Part shown: positions 8,959-18,100 of the stretch, piece after piece | How positions within the stretch are numbered: position 1 is the stretch's first letter | Layout of the letters: each line of letters begins with the position of its first letter | Source of the DNA: Whitmania pigra | Taxonomy: Eukaryota; Annelida; Clitellata; Hirudinida; Haemopidae | NCBI GenBank assembly: GCA_021613335.1 | Contig: JAJTWR010000061.1 | Span: forward strand, 113,505-177,504 | Length of the DNA stretch: 64,000 nucleotides | Reading direction: 5' to 3' | Program-made: the position numbers and the translations under genes | The notes under the pieces: model-generated | Databases searched by the model: none | The model's input: only the letters and a program-made list of their open reading frames with translations | Told to the model about the DNA's origin: nothing

Positions 8959-10864
8959 AGCCAGCGCCGCCGCCAGGCGCGAAACATCAACACCCCCCAC
9001 AGCCGGTATTGCCAGTTGCGCCGTCCGGATAAATGCTCGCGCCATAAACGGTCGAGACTCCGCTGATCCAACAGATCGTCGCGATCGTTCAAGAGATCCG
9101 CCGCCCAGTCGCGCAAAGGAGCGCGCAGCCAACTGTCGATGGGCACGCCAAAGCCCATTTTAGGACGCTCGAACAAGGCCGGAGGCACGGATCGGGCCAG
9201 CACGCGGCGCAGCAGCCATTTGCCGGTCCCATCGCGCACCTTCAACGCCGGAGCGAGCGACCAGCCGAATTCGACCAGCCGGTGATCGAGCAGCGGCACG
9301 CGCGCTTCCAGCGATGCCGCCATGCTGGCGCGATCGAGCTTGGTTAGAATATCGCCGGGCAAATAGGTCAGGCTGTCGATCAGCTGCATGCGGCGCGTGG
9401 CATCGAGAAGATCGGGGAGAAGATCGGGGTGGCGTTGGCTGAACAAGCCGGGCGCTTCATCTTCCGCCAGCGGTAAAGGATCGGCTCCCCAGGGGCTGAG
9501 CAACCGGCGATAGAGCGCGTCGATATCCTGCGCATCCATCACGCCGGCAAGCTTATGCAACCGATCGCCAAACAGCCGGGGGCGGCGGCTTTCCGGCACG
9601 CTGCGAGCCAACCAATCCCACAAAGCCGGCGGCAGACAGCGAATGGCCCGCCCGCCCAGCCGGCGCAGGCCTGCCGGCGTTTTCTCCAGCCAGCGCCACA
9701 GGCGGGCGGTTTCGGTATAGCGGCTATAGCCGGCGAAAACCTCATCGCCGCCATCGCCCGACAGCGCCACCGTGACGTGCGAGCGCGCCAGACGGCTGAC
9801 CAAATAGGTTGGAATCTGCGAGGCATCGGCAAAGGGTTCGTCATAATGATCGGGCAAGTCGGGGATGACCGCCATCGCCTGAGCGGGGGTTACGATCAGC
9901 GGATGATGATCGGTTCCCAAATGACGGGCAATGGCGGCGGCGGCGGCCGACTCATCGTAAGCCGCCTCATCGAAGCCGATGGTGAAGGTCTTGACCGGCG
10001 TGGAGCTTGCCGCTTGCATCGCCGCGGCCACGACGCTGGAATCGATGCCGCCGGACAAAAACGCCCCAAGCGGCACGCAAGCCGTCATGCATCGCCGTAC
10101 GGCATCGTCGATCAGCGCGGCCAGACTTTCCTCCGCCGCCGCCGGATCGGCCAATGCCGGCGCCCGCCGGGCAATATCGGCCAAAGACCAATAGCTTTCC
10201 ACCCGCGCCGCGCCGTGCCGGTCGAAGCGGATCGTCGTGCCGGGCAACAGATGCTCCACCCCCTGCCAAATGGTCACAGGGGGGGGAAGATATTATAGCG
10301 CAGCAACGCTGCCACCGCGCCGGATCGCAGGCAAGCGCGCCAGGCGGGGTGCGCTCTTAGCGCCTTTACCTGCGATCCGAACAGGATCGCGCCGTCGAAC
10401 CTTGCCCAATAGAGCGGTTTGATTCCCAGCCGGTCGCGCGCCAGCGTCAAGCTGCGTTCGCTTCGATCCCACAAAGCGAAGGCGAACATACCGATCAAGC
10501 GCCGCACCGTTGCCCGGACGCCCCACCTAGCGCACGCCTCCAGGACGACCTCGCTGTCGCCATGGCTGCGAAACCGCACGCCAGCCGCGATCAGCTCGGC
10601 GCGTAATTCGGCAAAGTTGAAGACTTCGCCATTATAGCTCAGCACATAGCGCTCGCACGCCGATCTCATCGGCTGAGCGCCGGCTGGCGACAGATCGAGG
10701 ATTGCCAGACGCCGATGACCAACGGCATAGCCGCCAAGCGGATCGGCCCAGACGCCGCTGCCATCGGGGCCGCGACGATGCAGAACCTCGACCATCGCGC
10801 GCGCGATGGCGCAAGCCGCGTCTGCGCCGGATGAAACATCAAGAAACCCGGCGATACCGCACAT
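8955..10864 (-). CDS. asnB: Asparagine synthase (glutamine-hydrolysing), frameshifted
   Basis: The first frame starts MCGIAGFLD, exposing the N-terminal nucleophile Cys2 of a class II glutamine amidotransferase domain. The second frame holds the synthetase domain with the ATP PP-loop FLSGGIDSS. Together they make about 636 residues, the length of AsnB-type amidotransferases. The frames are separated at an eight-base C run (plus-strand G run 10279-10286); nine would restore phase, so a homopolymer error is likely. AsnB paralogues next to glycosyltransferases often amidate sugar acids in exopolysaccharides, and this context suggests that role as well as or instead of asparagine supply. It is 17 bp downstream of the LysE-type gene. 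Confidence 0.85.
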
Positions 10865-10881
10865 TCCCAGCATCCATCCCG

Positions 10882-11535
10882 TCAAGATTCTCGCATGAAC
10901 AGACGATCGAGGGATGTCCACGCGGCATGCAGGGCAAAGCCGATGAACATCAACCCCGAAGCGCGCGTCACCCACAGCTGATGGCGGCGATAAAAACGCC
11001 GCACCCGTCCGGCGCCAATGACGGTCACGAGCAACGCCGCCGAAACCGCCGAGCCGGCGCAGGCGGCCAGCACCAGCCAGGGCAGCGCCTGCCAGCCAAG
11101 AACGTCCGCCTGTCCGCCGAGCAGGGCGGTAAAGGTGGCAACCGCCACCGGATAGCCCTTGGGGTTGGTCACGCCAAACAACATCCCTCGCAGCCAGGGC
11201 CGCTTGACCGTTACCGCCGCGTGGTCACCGATCCGACGCTTGACCCGCAAGGCCGAGCAACCCAGCCAAAACAGATAGCCCCCGCACACCAACCCCAGCA
11301 AATCGAACGTCAGCGCGCCCAGCGTTCTAGCCCCGACGATGGCCGCTAGCGCCAAACCGCACCACAAGGCATCGCCCGCCAGATGCCCCGACAAAAACGC
11401 CGCCCCGGCCCATCGCCCTTGCCCGGCGGCGATCCCGAACAACGCCAATACCGCCGGGCCGGGGGCGATGGCATATGCGAACCCCGCCGCCATCGCAGCC
11501 CACAGCGCGGTAAGATCGATCACTCCTGTATCCAC
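10882..11535 (-). CDS. LysE/RhtB-family amino-acid exporter
   Basis: The 217-residue membrane protein shows about six hydrophobic segments and the family landmarks: AIAPGPAVLA in the first loop, SGHLAGDALW, and GVTNPKGY in the middle. Members export basic amino acids, homoserine, threonine or related compounds by proton antiport. The 5-prime end overlaps the rhodanese stop by 16 bases, so it is part of the metZ operon. Export of a methionine-pathway intermediate such as homoserine would fit that position, but this is inference only. Confidence 0.8.
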   Translation of the reverse strand: MDTGVIDLTALWAAMAAGFAYAIAPGPAVLALFGIAAGQGRWAGAAFLSGHLAGDALWCGLALAAIVGARTLGALTFDLLGLVCGGYLFWLGCSALRVKRRIGDHAAVTVKRPWLRGMLFGVTNPKGYPVAVATFTALLGGQADVLGWQALPWLVLAACAGSAVSAALLVTVIGAGRVRRFYRRHQLWVTRASGLMFIGFALHAAWTSLDRLFMRES

Positions 11536-11939
11536 GGCAAACCGGCATGCTTCCAGCCGGCAACCGTCGCGCGATGGCGCTGTCCATCCAGCGGGCCTTC
11601 AAAACCAGAAGTAACATTATAGCAGAAGCGATACCCAAGACCGGTCGCCGCGCGAGCGGCGGCGGCGCTGCGTCCGCCCGAACGGCACAGGAAAAAAATC
11701 TTATCTGTAATCTGCGCGCCGCTTTTTTGCAATTCCTCGCCGAACTGGCTATTGACCGCCGCGCCCGGCCAGGTTTGCCAGCTGATCCGGATGAGTTCGC
11801 GTCCCAAGCCGCTTAGATCCGGCACGCCGACGAGCAGCCACTCCGGTTGCGTGCGCACATCGACCAGCCGGGCCGACCGGTCTTCTTGCAGCATCCGCCA
11901 CGCATCCAGCGGATCGACATCTCCAGCATATCCCGTCAT
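11520..11939 (-). CDS. Single-domain rhodanese-like protein
   Basis: The 139-residue protein is one rhodanese domain. The active-site loop FLCRSGGRS supplies the persulfide-forming cysteine, and LVDVRTQPEW is the conserved N-terminal CH2A-like segment. Rhodaneses move sulfane sulfur. The ATG overlaps the metZ stop as ATGA, a pairing seen in many alphaproteobacteria, suggesting it manages the sulfide or persulfide used by MetZ. It is cytoplasmic, with no signal peptide visible. Confidence 0.85.
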   Translation of the reverse strand: MTGYAGDVDPLDAWRMLQEDRSARLVDVRTQPEWLLVGVPDLSGLGRELIRISWQTWPGAAVNSQFGEELQKSGAQITDKIFFLCRSGGRSAAAARAATGLGYRFCYNVTSGFEGPLDGQRHRATVAGWKHAGLPWIQE

Positions 11940-13153
11940 CGCCCTGCTCCTTGAGCCGCCGCCATGGCCCGATCCAGATCGGCGATCAGGTCTGCGGCAT
12001 TTTCCAGCCCGACCGACAAACGCACCAGCCCGTCGCCAATGCCCATCGCCTGGCGGTCCTCCTGGGGCATAGCCCGGTGAGTGGTGGTCATTGGATGGGT
12101 GATCAGCGATTTCGTATCGCCGAGATTGTTGGAAATATCGACGATGCGCAAGGCATTCATCAAGGCAAAGGCGGCTTTTTGTCCTTTTTTCATTACAAAA
12201 GCGATCAGGCTGCCGCCAGCGCTCATCTGGCGGCAGGCAAGCTCATAATGCGGATGGCTGGCAAGGTGCGGATAATACACCCGCGCAACAGCCGGATGGT
12301 TTTCCAGATGGCGCGCGATCGTCAGGGCCGAGGCGCAGGAGCGTTCGAGCCGCAAGGACAAGGTTTCCAGCCCCTTGAGCAGCAACCAGGCATTGAAAGG
12401 CGACAAGGCCGGTCCGGTATGGCGCAAAAAAGGCTGGAGTTGCTGTTCGCACCATTCGGCATCCGCCAGCACGGCGCCCCCCAGACAGCGTCCCTGCCCA
12501 TCGATATGTTTGGTTGCCGAATACACCACGATATCGGCTCCCAGCTGGAGCGGTTTTTGTAAGAGCGGCGTGGCAAACACATTGTCGACGATCACCCGCG
12601 CGCCATGGGCATGGGCAATCGCCGCCACGCCGGGCAGATCGATCACCGCCAGGGTGGGATTGGCCGGGGTCTCCAAAAAGACCGCGCGGGTGTTGGTGCG
12701 CATGGCCGCCTGCCAGGCAGCAAGATCGCCGCCATCGACCAGGCTGGTTTCGATCCCCAGCCGGGGCAGCAAGCTGGTGACGAGATAAAAACACGACCCG
12801 AACAAAGCCCGGCTGGCAACCAAATGATCCCCGGCGCTCAAACAGCATAGCAAAGCGGCATTGACCGCCGCCATGCCAGAGGCGGCGCCATGGCATGCCC
12901 CGGCTCCTTCCAGCAGACGCAAGCGTTCCTCGAACATGCTCAAGGTCGGATTGCGATAGCGCGAATAGACAAAGCCGGGATCATCGCCGCTGAAGCGGGC
13001 TTCGGCCTGTTCGGCGCTGGCATAGGCGAAACCGGAGGTCATGAAAATCGCTTCGGCGGTTTCGCCGAAATTGGAGCGCATCGAGCCGCCTCGGACCAAT
13101 GTCGTCTCCACCTCGAATTTGCCGGAAAGATCGCCGGAACCACCCATCCTCAT
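11936..13153 (-). CDS. metZ: O-succinylhomoserine sulfhydrylase
   Basis: The 405-residue PLP enzyme of the Cys/Met metabolism family makes homocysteine directly from O-succinylhomoserine and sulfide. The PLP lysine lies in YSATKHIDGQG. VYSRYRNPT and ETPANPTL are the expected phosphate and cofactor-binding segments. It differs from the metY product at 47-48 kb, which belongs to the longer O-acetylhomoserine branch, so the cell seems to keep both direct-sulfhydrylation routes. First gene of the minus-strand run ending at asd; the 111 bp upstream contains no obvious gene. Confidence 0.9.
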   Translation of the reverse strand: MRMGGSGDLSGKFEVETTLVRGGSMRSNFGETAEAIFMTSGFAYASAEQAEARFSGDDPGFVYSRYRNPTLSMFEERLRLLEGAGACHGAASGMAAVNAALLCCLSAGDHLVASRALFGSCFYLVTSLLPRLGIETSLVDGGDLAAWQAAMRTNTRAVFLETPANPTLAVIDLPGVAAIAHAHGARVIVDNVFATPLLQKPLQLGADIVVYSATKHIDGQGRCLGGAVLADAEWCEQQLQPFLRHTGPALSPFNAWLLLKGLETLSLRLERSCASALTIARHLENHPAVARVYYPHLASHPHYELACRQMSAGGSLIAFVMKKGQKAAFALMNALRIVDISNNLGDTKSLITHPMTTTHRAMPQEDRQAMGIGDGLVRLSVGLENAADLIADLDRAMAAAQGAGR

Positions 13154-13264
13154 CCCCTCCTGTCAGCCTGATGCCGGCCGGTCGAGGCAGAGCGTCGGGG
13201 CGTTTTTCCGAAACTCCGACCTTTTAGCGTCTTGTTTACCGTGGTCGCAAGCCGGTCGGCCAAA

Positions 13265-13717
13265 TCACCACCTCGAGCCATGTTGGATAAAGCCCGCGAG
13301 CGCCGCGGTCAAGGGGCTTTGCAGGCGATGGTCATTCTTTGACGATGCGCCGGCGGCGACATCGAGGCGCATTGCCGGCACTTCGCGCGGTATGCGCTCG
13401 ATGGCGAGCGGGCAAACTTCGGGTATCTGTTCGCTCCACAAGGCTGAGAGGGCTGCGATGAAGCCGGCGTCGCTTGAGATCATGCGGGAGGGATATGCGG
13501 CGAGCAGGGATGCGGTCAATGCGGCTGCTATTTTTTCGCTGTTTTCGGCCTCGGCAAGCGGTGGGCGGTCTTGCGCCAGCATGTCGAGCGTCTGGTGGTT
13601 CGGCAGGTTTTTTTCGTATGTCCAGGCTTGCCGGTCGCGCTTTGGCAGCTTGTGAAGGGCCAGTTCTATAGCTGCAACCCTGCGTTGTTCAGCCTCCGGC
13701 ATTGGGAGCTTTTGCAT
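13265..13717 (-). CDS. Prophage-type hypothetical protein
   Basis: The 150-residue frame begins at an ATG that shares one base with the stop of the upstream prophage replication gene read in its correct frame (TGATG), so it is positioned as the next gene of that operon. The sequence is mainly helical, with an N-terminal basic/acidic helix (PMPEAEQRRVAAIELAL) and no motif I recognise. It lies between metZ and a decayed phage gene and is probably a leftover of the same prophage. Whether it is expressed is unknown. Confidence 0.5.
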   Translation of the reverse strand: MQKLPMPEAEQRRVAAIELALHKLPKRDRQAWTYEKNLPNHQTLDMLAQDRPPLAEAENSEKIAAALTASLLAAYPSRMISSDAGFIAALSALWSEQIPEVCPLAIERIPREVPAMRLDVAAGASSKNDHRLQSPLTAALAGFIQHGSRW

Positions 13718-14817
13718 CAAACAACCTCTTTCAGAATGAATTCCGCTTGCTGTTCCGGCGAAGGCGGCGGCGGACGCTTTCCGGTTGCGACCTCCATGGC
13801 GTATCGGGCGGCGGTTGCGGTGTCCTGGCGCTGCTGCGCCGCGGTCGGCGACGCGGCGAATCCAGTTGCGCCAGGTTGCAGGCCAATCGCTTTTGCGTCC
13901 GTCCGCTCCGGGCTTTGCGCGCCAATAGTCTCGGAAGCGCTCGGCTTCCCGCTCGATGTCGGCTTGATCGAGGCCTTCCGTGGCGGCGAAGGCGCGCTCT
14001 GTGTCGCCTGGCTGCCAATCGTCAGGCAGTCGGGCGCCGCGGAGATTTGGGGGCGGGCGTCCGGAGTTTTGAATTTCCCGTTTTAAAGCCCGATGAGTGG
14101 GGCTTAGCTCCTGTCGGCTAGTATTTATACCGGTAGCCAACGGGGACTGTAACCCTATCAGGCGGGCAAATTTTTGATTTTAGCGTCAATCCTACAGCAT
14201 CGATGTTGCCGCTGTCATCGTCGTTGCTGTCATCGTCGTTGCTGTCATCGTCGTTGCTGTCATCGTCGTTGCTGTCGTTCTCGGCATCGGTTTCGGGACA
14301 AGTTTCGCCGCCGCTTTCGGCATGAGGGGTGGGGGGAGATATATCTATCTCTTCTTTCTTGGTTGAAGTTGCACTACGAGCACCACTTTAAGTGGCGCTT
14401 CGGGCGCCCTGATTTTCGTTAGTGTTTTCAAGGACTTGCTTGGGCTGAAATTCCCCGGTTTGTCCTGTTTTTCTGCGCCTTTTTACCGCCGACGCTGCTG
14501 TTTATGGCGCGGGCCTCATCATCGAGAAAGCGCTGAGAATAGATGACGCCTCTACGATTCCTGGTTAGCACTCCGGTTTTTTCCAATTCGTCGAGCAGTC
14601 TCGGTATTTGGTTTGGGAGGAGCGCTGCCAGTGCAGCCAGGTCGTCATTACTAACAGGGATTCCAGCGACGATGAGATAACCGTATGGCGTCGCCTCGTG
14701 CATAATGCAGAGCATCTCTAGCTAAAGTCTGCGCGCGGCAAGCGAACATATCCGCAGCGCAGAATCCGCCCGCCAATCGGCGGAACAGAATTTAAGATAG
14801 GGTTTGGCTCGGCTCAT
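13717..14817 (-). pseudogene. Prophage replication-type protein (DUF1376/YdaU-like), decayed
   Basis: The reading starts at 14817 with MSRAKPYLKF and shows the N-terminal pattern of phage replication organisers of this type: CSADWRAD, LCIMHEATPYG and the winged-helix-like region LPNQIPRLLDELEKTG. An in-frame TAG at about 14724-14722 replaces what is Trp in relatives, so the full product cannot be made without readthrough. A first frame change follows near 14428, then a spacer with acidic SNDDD repeats and a stop at about 14119. The C-terminal block follows (LPDDWQPGDTERAF, DYWRAKPGADGRKSDW, TWRNWI) with one extra base near 13847. Several independent breaks argue for real decay rather than read error alone. 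Confidence 0.7.
14211..14275. repeat. 15-bp tandem repeat (4 full copies plus part)
   Basis: The unit gctgtcatcgtcgtt is repeated exactly four times from 14211 to 14270, followed by a partial copy. On the minus strand each unit encodes Ser-Asn-Asp-Asp-Asp inside the linker of the broken prophage replication gene. Perfect copies suggest recent expansion by slippage. The plus-strand translation (Cys/His/Arg-rich) is only the mirror of this repeat. Confidence 0.9.
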
Positions 14818-14897
14818 GCCGTCTCCCCTCATGATTATTTTCGCCTTTTGCCGAATTTTTGTTTGATTATTTTTCACTGATCGACGAATATAAGCCC

Positions 14898-15014
14898 ATG
14901 CTGATCACGATCCGCCGCACCAAGACCTTCATCAAATGGCTGAAAGACCTGAGCGATGACAACGCGGATGACGGCGTTCGCACTGCCGCAGGAACAGGCG
15001 GTAAGCGCCACTAG
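14898..15014 (+). pseudogene. HigB/RelE-superfamily toxin fragment
   Basis: A 38-codon frame begins with a short beta-strand/helix pattern (MLITIRRTKTFIKWLKDL) like the N-terminus of HigB-type addiction toxins, which act as ribosome-dependent mRNA interferases. Family members are about 95-110 residues. Here the frame ends after an unrelated 20-residue tail, and the catalytic C-terminal half is missing. No antitoxin gene follows. It is best read as a relic beside the prophage remnant. Confidence 0.5.
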
Positions 15015-15065
15015 AAGCCATATCGACACATTATAGGTACATTGCTGTAATATACCTGTAGCCGA

Positions 15066-15113
15066 TCATTTTTGGTGTAGCTCCTTTCGGTTGCCAACCT
15101 GCACGACGAGATC
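15066..15113 (-). pseudogene. RelE-family C-terminal relic
   Basis: A 15-codon tail ending at a TGA (15066-15068) contains VGNRKE in the same arrangement as the C-terminal strand of the intact relE at 16.6-16.8 kb. No upstream coding continues in phase. The piece is too short to act and is reported only as a trace of an earlier RelE-type gene. It lies in an otherwise geneless stretch (15015-15167) that also has a 9-bp inverted repeat, ctcctttcg at 15081-15089 and cgaaaggag at 15135-15143. Confidence 0.35.
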
Positions 15114-15167
15114 GTGGCTGCCGGAGCAGCGTTACGAAAGGAGGGCGGCATTTGACTCCGGGGAACT

Positions 15168-16169
15168 TCATGGCTCGCACCTCGTCTCGCCTCGCGCCTT
15201 GTTGGCGTATTGCGCTTCAAGTTCAGGGGCAAGCCTTTTAACCAAAACCCACACGTCGTCTTGCCTTGCCTTCATCACGGCTCCCGGACTGTGCTGGCAG
15301 ATCACGTCCGCAACATCCGAGGGTAGTTGTCCATGCTCCGAAATGCTTTCGACGATGGTTGTTTGTTCGACATGGAGCCAGTTCACGCCATCAGCGCCAT
15401 GCGCTCTGATAGAGGCTGTGGCGTGCCGCCAAAAGGTGTAGGCTGCTCCTGCCCGTTTTTCGAGATTCACAAGGCCAGCGATGCGCTCCTCCATGACGGA
15501 CAAGTCTTTCCAGCTCAGACCATTCAAGGACCTCGAGCGCAGTGCCACTTCGGGGAGGTCTCGCACAGCTTTCACGGCATCGACCAGCGTTTTTTCTCGT
15601 CGGCGGTAAGTGTGTTCAAGTCCCCATCATTGAAATAGACCAGTGCTTTCAGGCTTTCGCTCGGCTGGAAATTCGGCCCGTATAACTGGCGAGCGGACGC
15701 AAGTCCGCGTGACAGGCTCACACCGGCATCGATCATTGCCGAGACATCACGATAATCCTTGGCCTCGGCGCGCTGGAGTACGGTTTTGACCTTGGTTGCC
15801 ATCAAATCGTCAAAGGAAGCCACCTGCAAAACGCCGTCGCCGGCAAAGTCCGGTTCTCCCACCCGTCTGAAAGCAATCGTGCCGAAGAACGAGACTTTGA
15901 CGCGCTCTCGCGCTGAATTTCCACAGGGGACAAGCACAACCCAACTATTGTCTCGATCTTGCAGCGTCGTGGACGGCTCCATGAACGGAAAAGCCGCTTG
16001 GATGGCATCCTGATCAAGCGGCTTTTCTAAAAGGAAATCGAAATCGACTGAAAACACGGTGTCCCAGTCGAAGTGCAATTGCGGTGCCGCCGTACAGCGT
16101 GAACCCGAGATTCGGTGCATTTCTGAGTTCCGGCCACAAGCGTTTCTGGGCAGGAGACAATATGTCCAT
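15168..16169 (-). CDS. AbiEii/AbiGii-type nucleotidyltransferase toxin, frameshifted
   Basis: The reading from 16169 begins MDILSPAQ and contains YGGTAIALRLGHR, the GG-T/A motif of the nucleotidyltransferase fold. The following frame supplies the acidic pair in SVDFDF and the conserved FDDLMATKVKTVLQRAEAKD core of AbiEii-type proteins. Known members are toxins of abortive-infection or toxin-antitoxin pairs that modify tRNA or nucleotides. Frame changes occur near 16055 and near 15590, the second in a six-base A run. After the core a further 110 residues (ending at 15168) run on without a recognised domain and could be a fused or separate protein. The upstream partner gene at 16190-16531 is 20 bp away. 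Confidence 0.65.
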
Positions 16170-16189
16170 GCAAGGTTTGAACTTGCCAG

Positions 16190-16531
16190 TCACGCAAACT
16201 TCCGCACAGGCAAGGCCGGAACCTGGCCCACGCTCGACAGACCAAGGCGGTAGTGCCAATACGCCCAGGAGCGCTCGTTGAACTGACCGGCTTCTGCGTG
16301 TCTCAGGGTTTCGCGAAGCGCTTCATCGCCTACTTGCGAAACCAGTTCCTGAACGTCGGAGTAGTCGCCGACGTTCATGACTTGAGCAATCACCCGCTCA
16401 GGCATGTCTACAGCTTCTTCCGGCGTTTTCCACCAGATGTACTTGCTGGCAAGCAGCTTCAACGACTCCTGACGGTTCTGGATCATGATGTCCGCGTCAT
16501 CCTTGGGCGCGGCGTCCAGAATGTCAGCCAC
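16190..16531 (-). CDS. Conserved partner of the AbiEii-type gene
   Basis: The 113-residue protein has a conserved core around KYIWWKTPEEAV, PERVIAQVMNVGDYSDV and FNERSWAYWHYRLGL. I know this pattern from small proteins encoded next to AbiEii-type nucleotidyltransferases, where they take the place of the usual AbiEi antitoxin. No HTH motif is evident. It is read first, just before the nucleotidyltransferase, as antitoxins usually are. An antitoxin role is inferred from position only. Confidence 0.6.
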   Translation of the reverse strand: MADILDAAPKDDADIMIQNRQESLKLLASKYIWWKTPEEAVDMPERVIAQVMNVGDYSDVQELVSQVGDEALRETLRHAEAGQFNERSWAYWHYRLGLSSVGQVPALPVRKFA

Positions 16532-16571
16532 GAAAAATCACGCTGGCGGGTGCGATCAGAAGATAAAAGTT

Positions 16572-16844
16572 TCATTTTCTATACACCTCTTTGCGATTTC
16601 CGACGCGCACCACGAGGATGCGCAAAGCGCCGTCCTCGATGCTGGCAATGATTCGGTAGTCACCTACGCGGTACTTCCAGAACACTCCAAGCTTGGAGTC
16701 TTTGAGGGCTTCGCCAATGCTGCGCGGGTCGTCGAGATGGGCGATACGTTCACGCAGAAAAGCCGTGATGCGCTTGGCAACAATCTTGTCCAGCGCAGCC
16801 AAGTCCTTTTTGGCCTTGTCGTCGATCTCAATCCGCCAAGCCAA
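16572..16844 (-). CDS. relE: RelE-family toxin
   Basis: The 90-residue protein matches the RelE/ParE fold in length and pattern: a first strand and two helices (WRIEIDDKAKKDLAALD), then YRVGDYRIIA and a C-terminal strand with VRVGNRKEVY. RelE-type toxins cleave mRNA in the ribosomal A site; ParE-type toxins inhibit gyrase. The pattern favours RelE. The ATG lies inside the end of the antitoxin frame (17-base overlap), the normal coupling of relBE cassettes. The gene looks intact. Confidence 0.85.
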   Translation of the reverse strand: MAWRIEIDDKAKKDLAALDKIVAKRITAFLRERIAHLDDPRSIGEALKDSKLGVFWKYRVGDYRIIASIEDGALRILVVRVGNRKEVYRK

Positions 16845-17050
16845 GATCGCGCTCTACTTCTTCCAGCGAGTAGGTGCGGCTACGGCCTGCGCGAATATCG
16901 ATCAGGCGTTGCTCTGCAAGGTATAAATCTTCAAGGTCGTCCAAGTGCTCAAGGATGGCTTCGCGAGCATAAAGCCTTGGTCCGCCCGGTGGCTTGCGCC
17001 AGTGCTTCAAGGCGAGCTTCCACTTCGGCGGGCAATCGGAGGGCAAGCAT
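16828..17050 (-). CDS. relB: RelB-family antitoxin, frameshifted
   Basis: From the ATG at 17050 the reading opens with a ribbon-helix-helix-like segment LALRLPAEVEARLEALA. The later frame carries AREAILEHLDDLEDLYLAE and ends in a toxin-binding tail, for about 73 residues in all. RelB-type antitoxins bind the toxin and repress their own promoter. A one-base change near 16975-16985 separates the halves; a longer frame open to 17304 is read-through from the neighbouring IS. If the break is real, the intact relE beside it would lack its partner, so a sequence error is likely. Confidence 0.7.
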
Positions 17051-17129
17051 GATCTGGCTCCTGTTTTAAAATGATATACAAGTATATCGCTTCTGCTGAA
17101 GAATGCTAGCAACTCATAAAGGCGTTCAC

Positions 17130-18100
17130 GTTGTCGCCTCTTAAGTTCCGGACATTGCCTCCCGGTTTGAGCGCTGGTTGATGAACTCGCGCGGAGAACG
17201 ATATGCCAGCGCGCTGTGCGGGTGAACCGTGTTGCAGTGCTCGAACCATTTTGGCAACTGCGCGATGACAGTTCTGGCATCCTGGCACGGCAAGACGCGG
17301 ACATAGTCGCGCTTGAAGGTTCGAACGAAGGCTTCGGCCATGCCGTTGGATTGCGGGCTTTCGATCGGCGTCGTCAGGGGCTCGAGCCCGATCTGCCTTG
17401 CGCAGGAGCGCGTCTCGCTTGCCGGTAACAGTAGCCGTTATCTGTCAGCCATTCGATCACGTTAGGCAGCCGATTGACGCGGCCAAACCGGCGCTCGGCG
17501 GCGATGACCATCAGATCGCGGATATCCTCACCTCTGATCCCTTCGATTGTGGCGACGTGCCCCACGATCTTGCGATCGCAGCAATCGAGGGCAAAGGCAA
17601 CGCGGACCTTCTCCTTGTTCTCGCAGGTGATCTCGAAGCCATTCGAGCGCCAGCGTGTGTTGGAACGATCAACGGCAATCCGGCCATCATGGCGGCGCTC
17701 TTCAACGCCCCCGGCGTGGCGCTGGAGCAGCAGGCCGTGCGCTTCATGATGCGGTAGATCCGCTTCCGGCTTGCTGGAGTGCCGCCATCAGCACGGGCTT
17801 TTCGCCGAAAATGGGCCCAGATGAAGATGGGCCCAGATACGGATATAGCCCCAGTTCGATTGCTCTTTGATCGCGGCTTCGATCTCTGTGATCAGATCGG
17901 CCTGCGGCAAGGGTGGTCGCCCCCTCCGCTTCCGGAGTTTTCCGGCCAGACGGGCCAGAACATTCGAGCGGGTAACCCCGATGGCGTCACAGATGACCGT
18001 CATGGGATATCGTTCTGGACAATCGGAAGCGACAGCGAGCGCAACATCTGTTTTTTTGAGCCCGTGGCGTGGTCGAGCGCCTCCTTCAGGATCTCGGCTA
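17130..18100 (-). mobile_element. IS3-family (IS2-like) element, copy A, 5-prime truncated
   Basis: The outer end carries gttgtcgcctcttaag at 17130, matched in inverse orientation by the end of copy B at 19289. Homology between the copies stops at about 18099, within the orfA helix that reads AEILKEALD. The inner terminal repeat and the start of orfA are therefore missing from this copy. The element points left (3-prime end outward), head-to-head with copy B. Confidence 0.75.
17141..18100 (-). pseudogene. IS2-like transposase (OrfB region), copy A
   Basis: Pieces of an IS3-family DDE transposase are spread over three frames. Visible parts are the helical EAAIKEQSNWGYIRIWAHL region, the first acidic residue region, the second acid in LTDNGYCY and the catalytic glutamate in MAEAFVRTFKRD. 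The C-terminus VHPHSALAYRSPREFI is typical. A short direct duplication (gggcccagatgaagat, about 17814-17840) is specific to this copy. Broken frames and missing orfA mean it cannot encode active transposase. Confidence 0.7.

Noticed and set aside
14174..14422. Cys/His/Arg-rich plus-strand frame that looks like a metal-binding peptide
   Set aside because: It is the mirror of the 15-bp repeat that codes SNDDD on the minus strand; no ribosome site.
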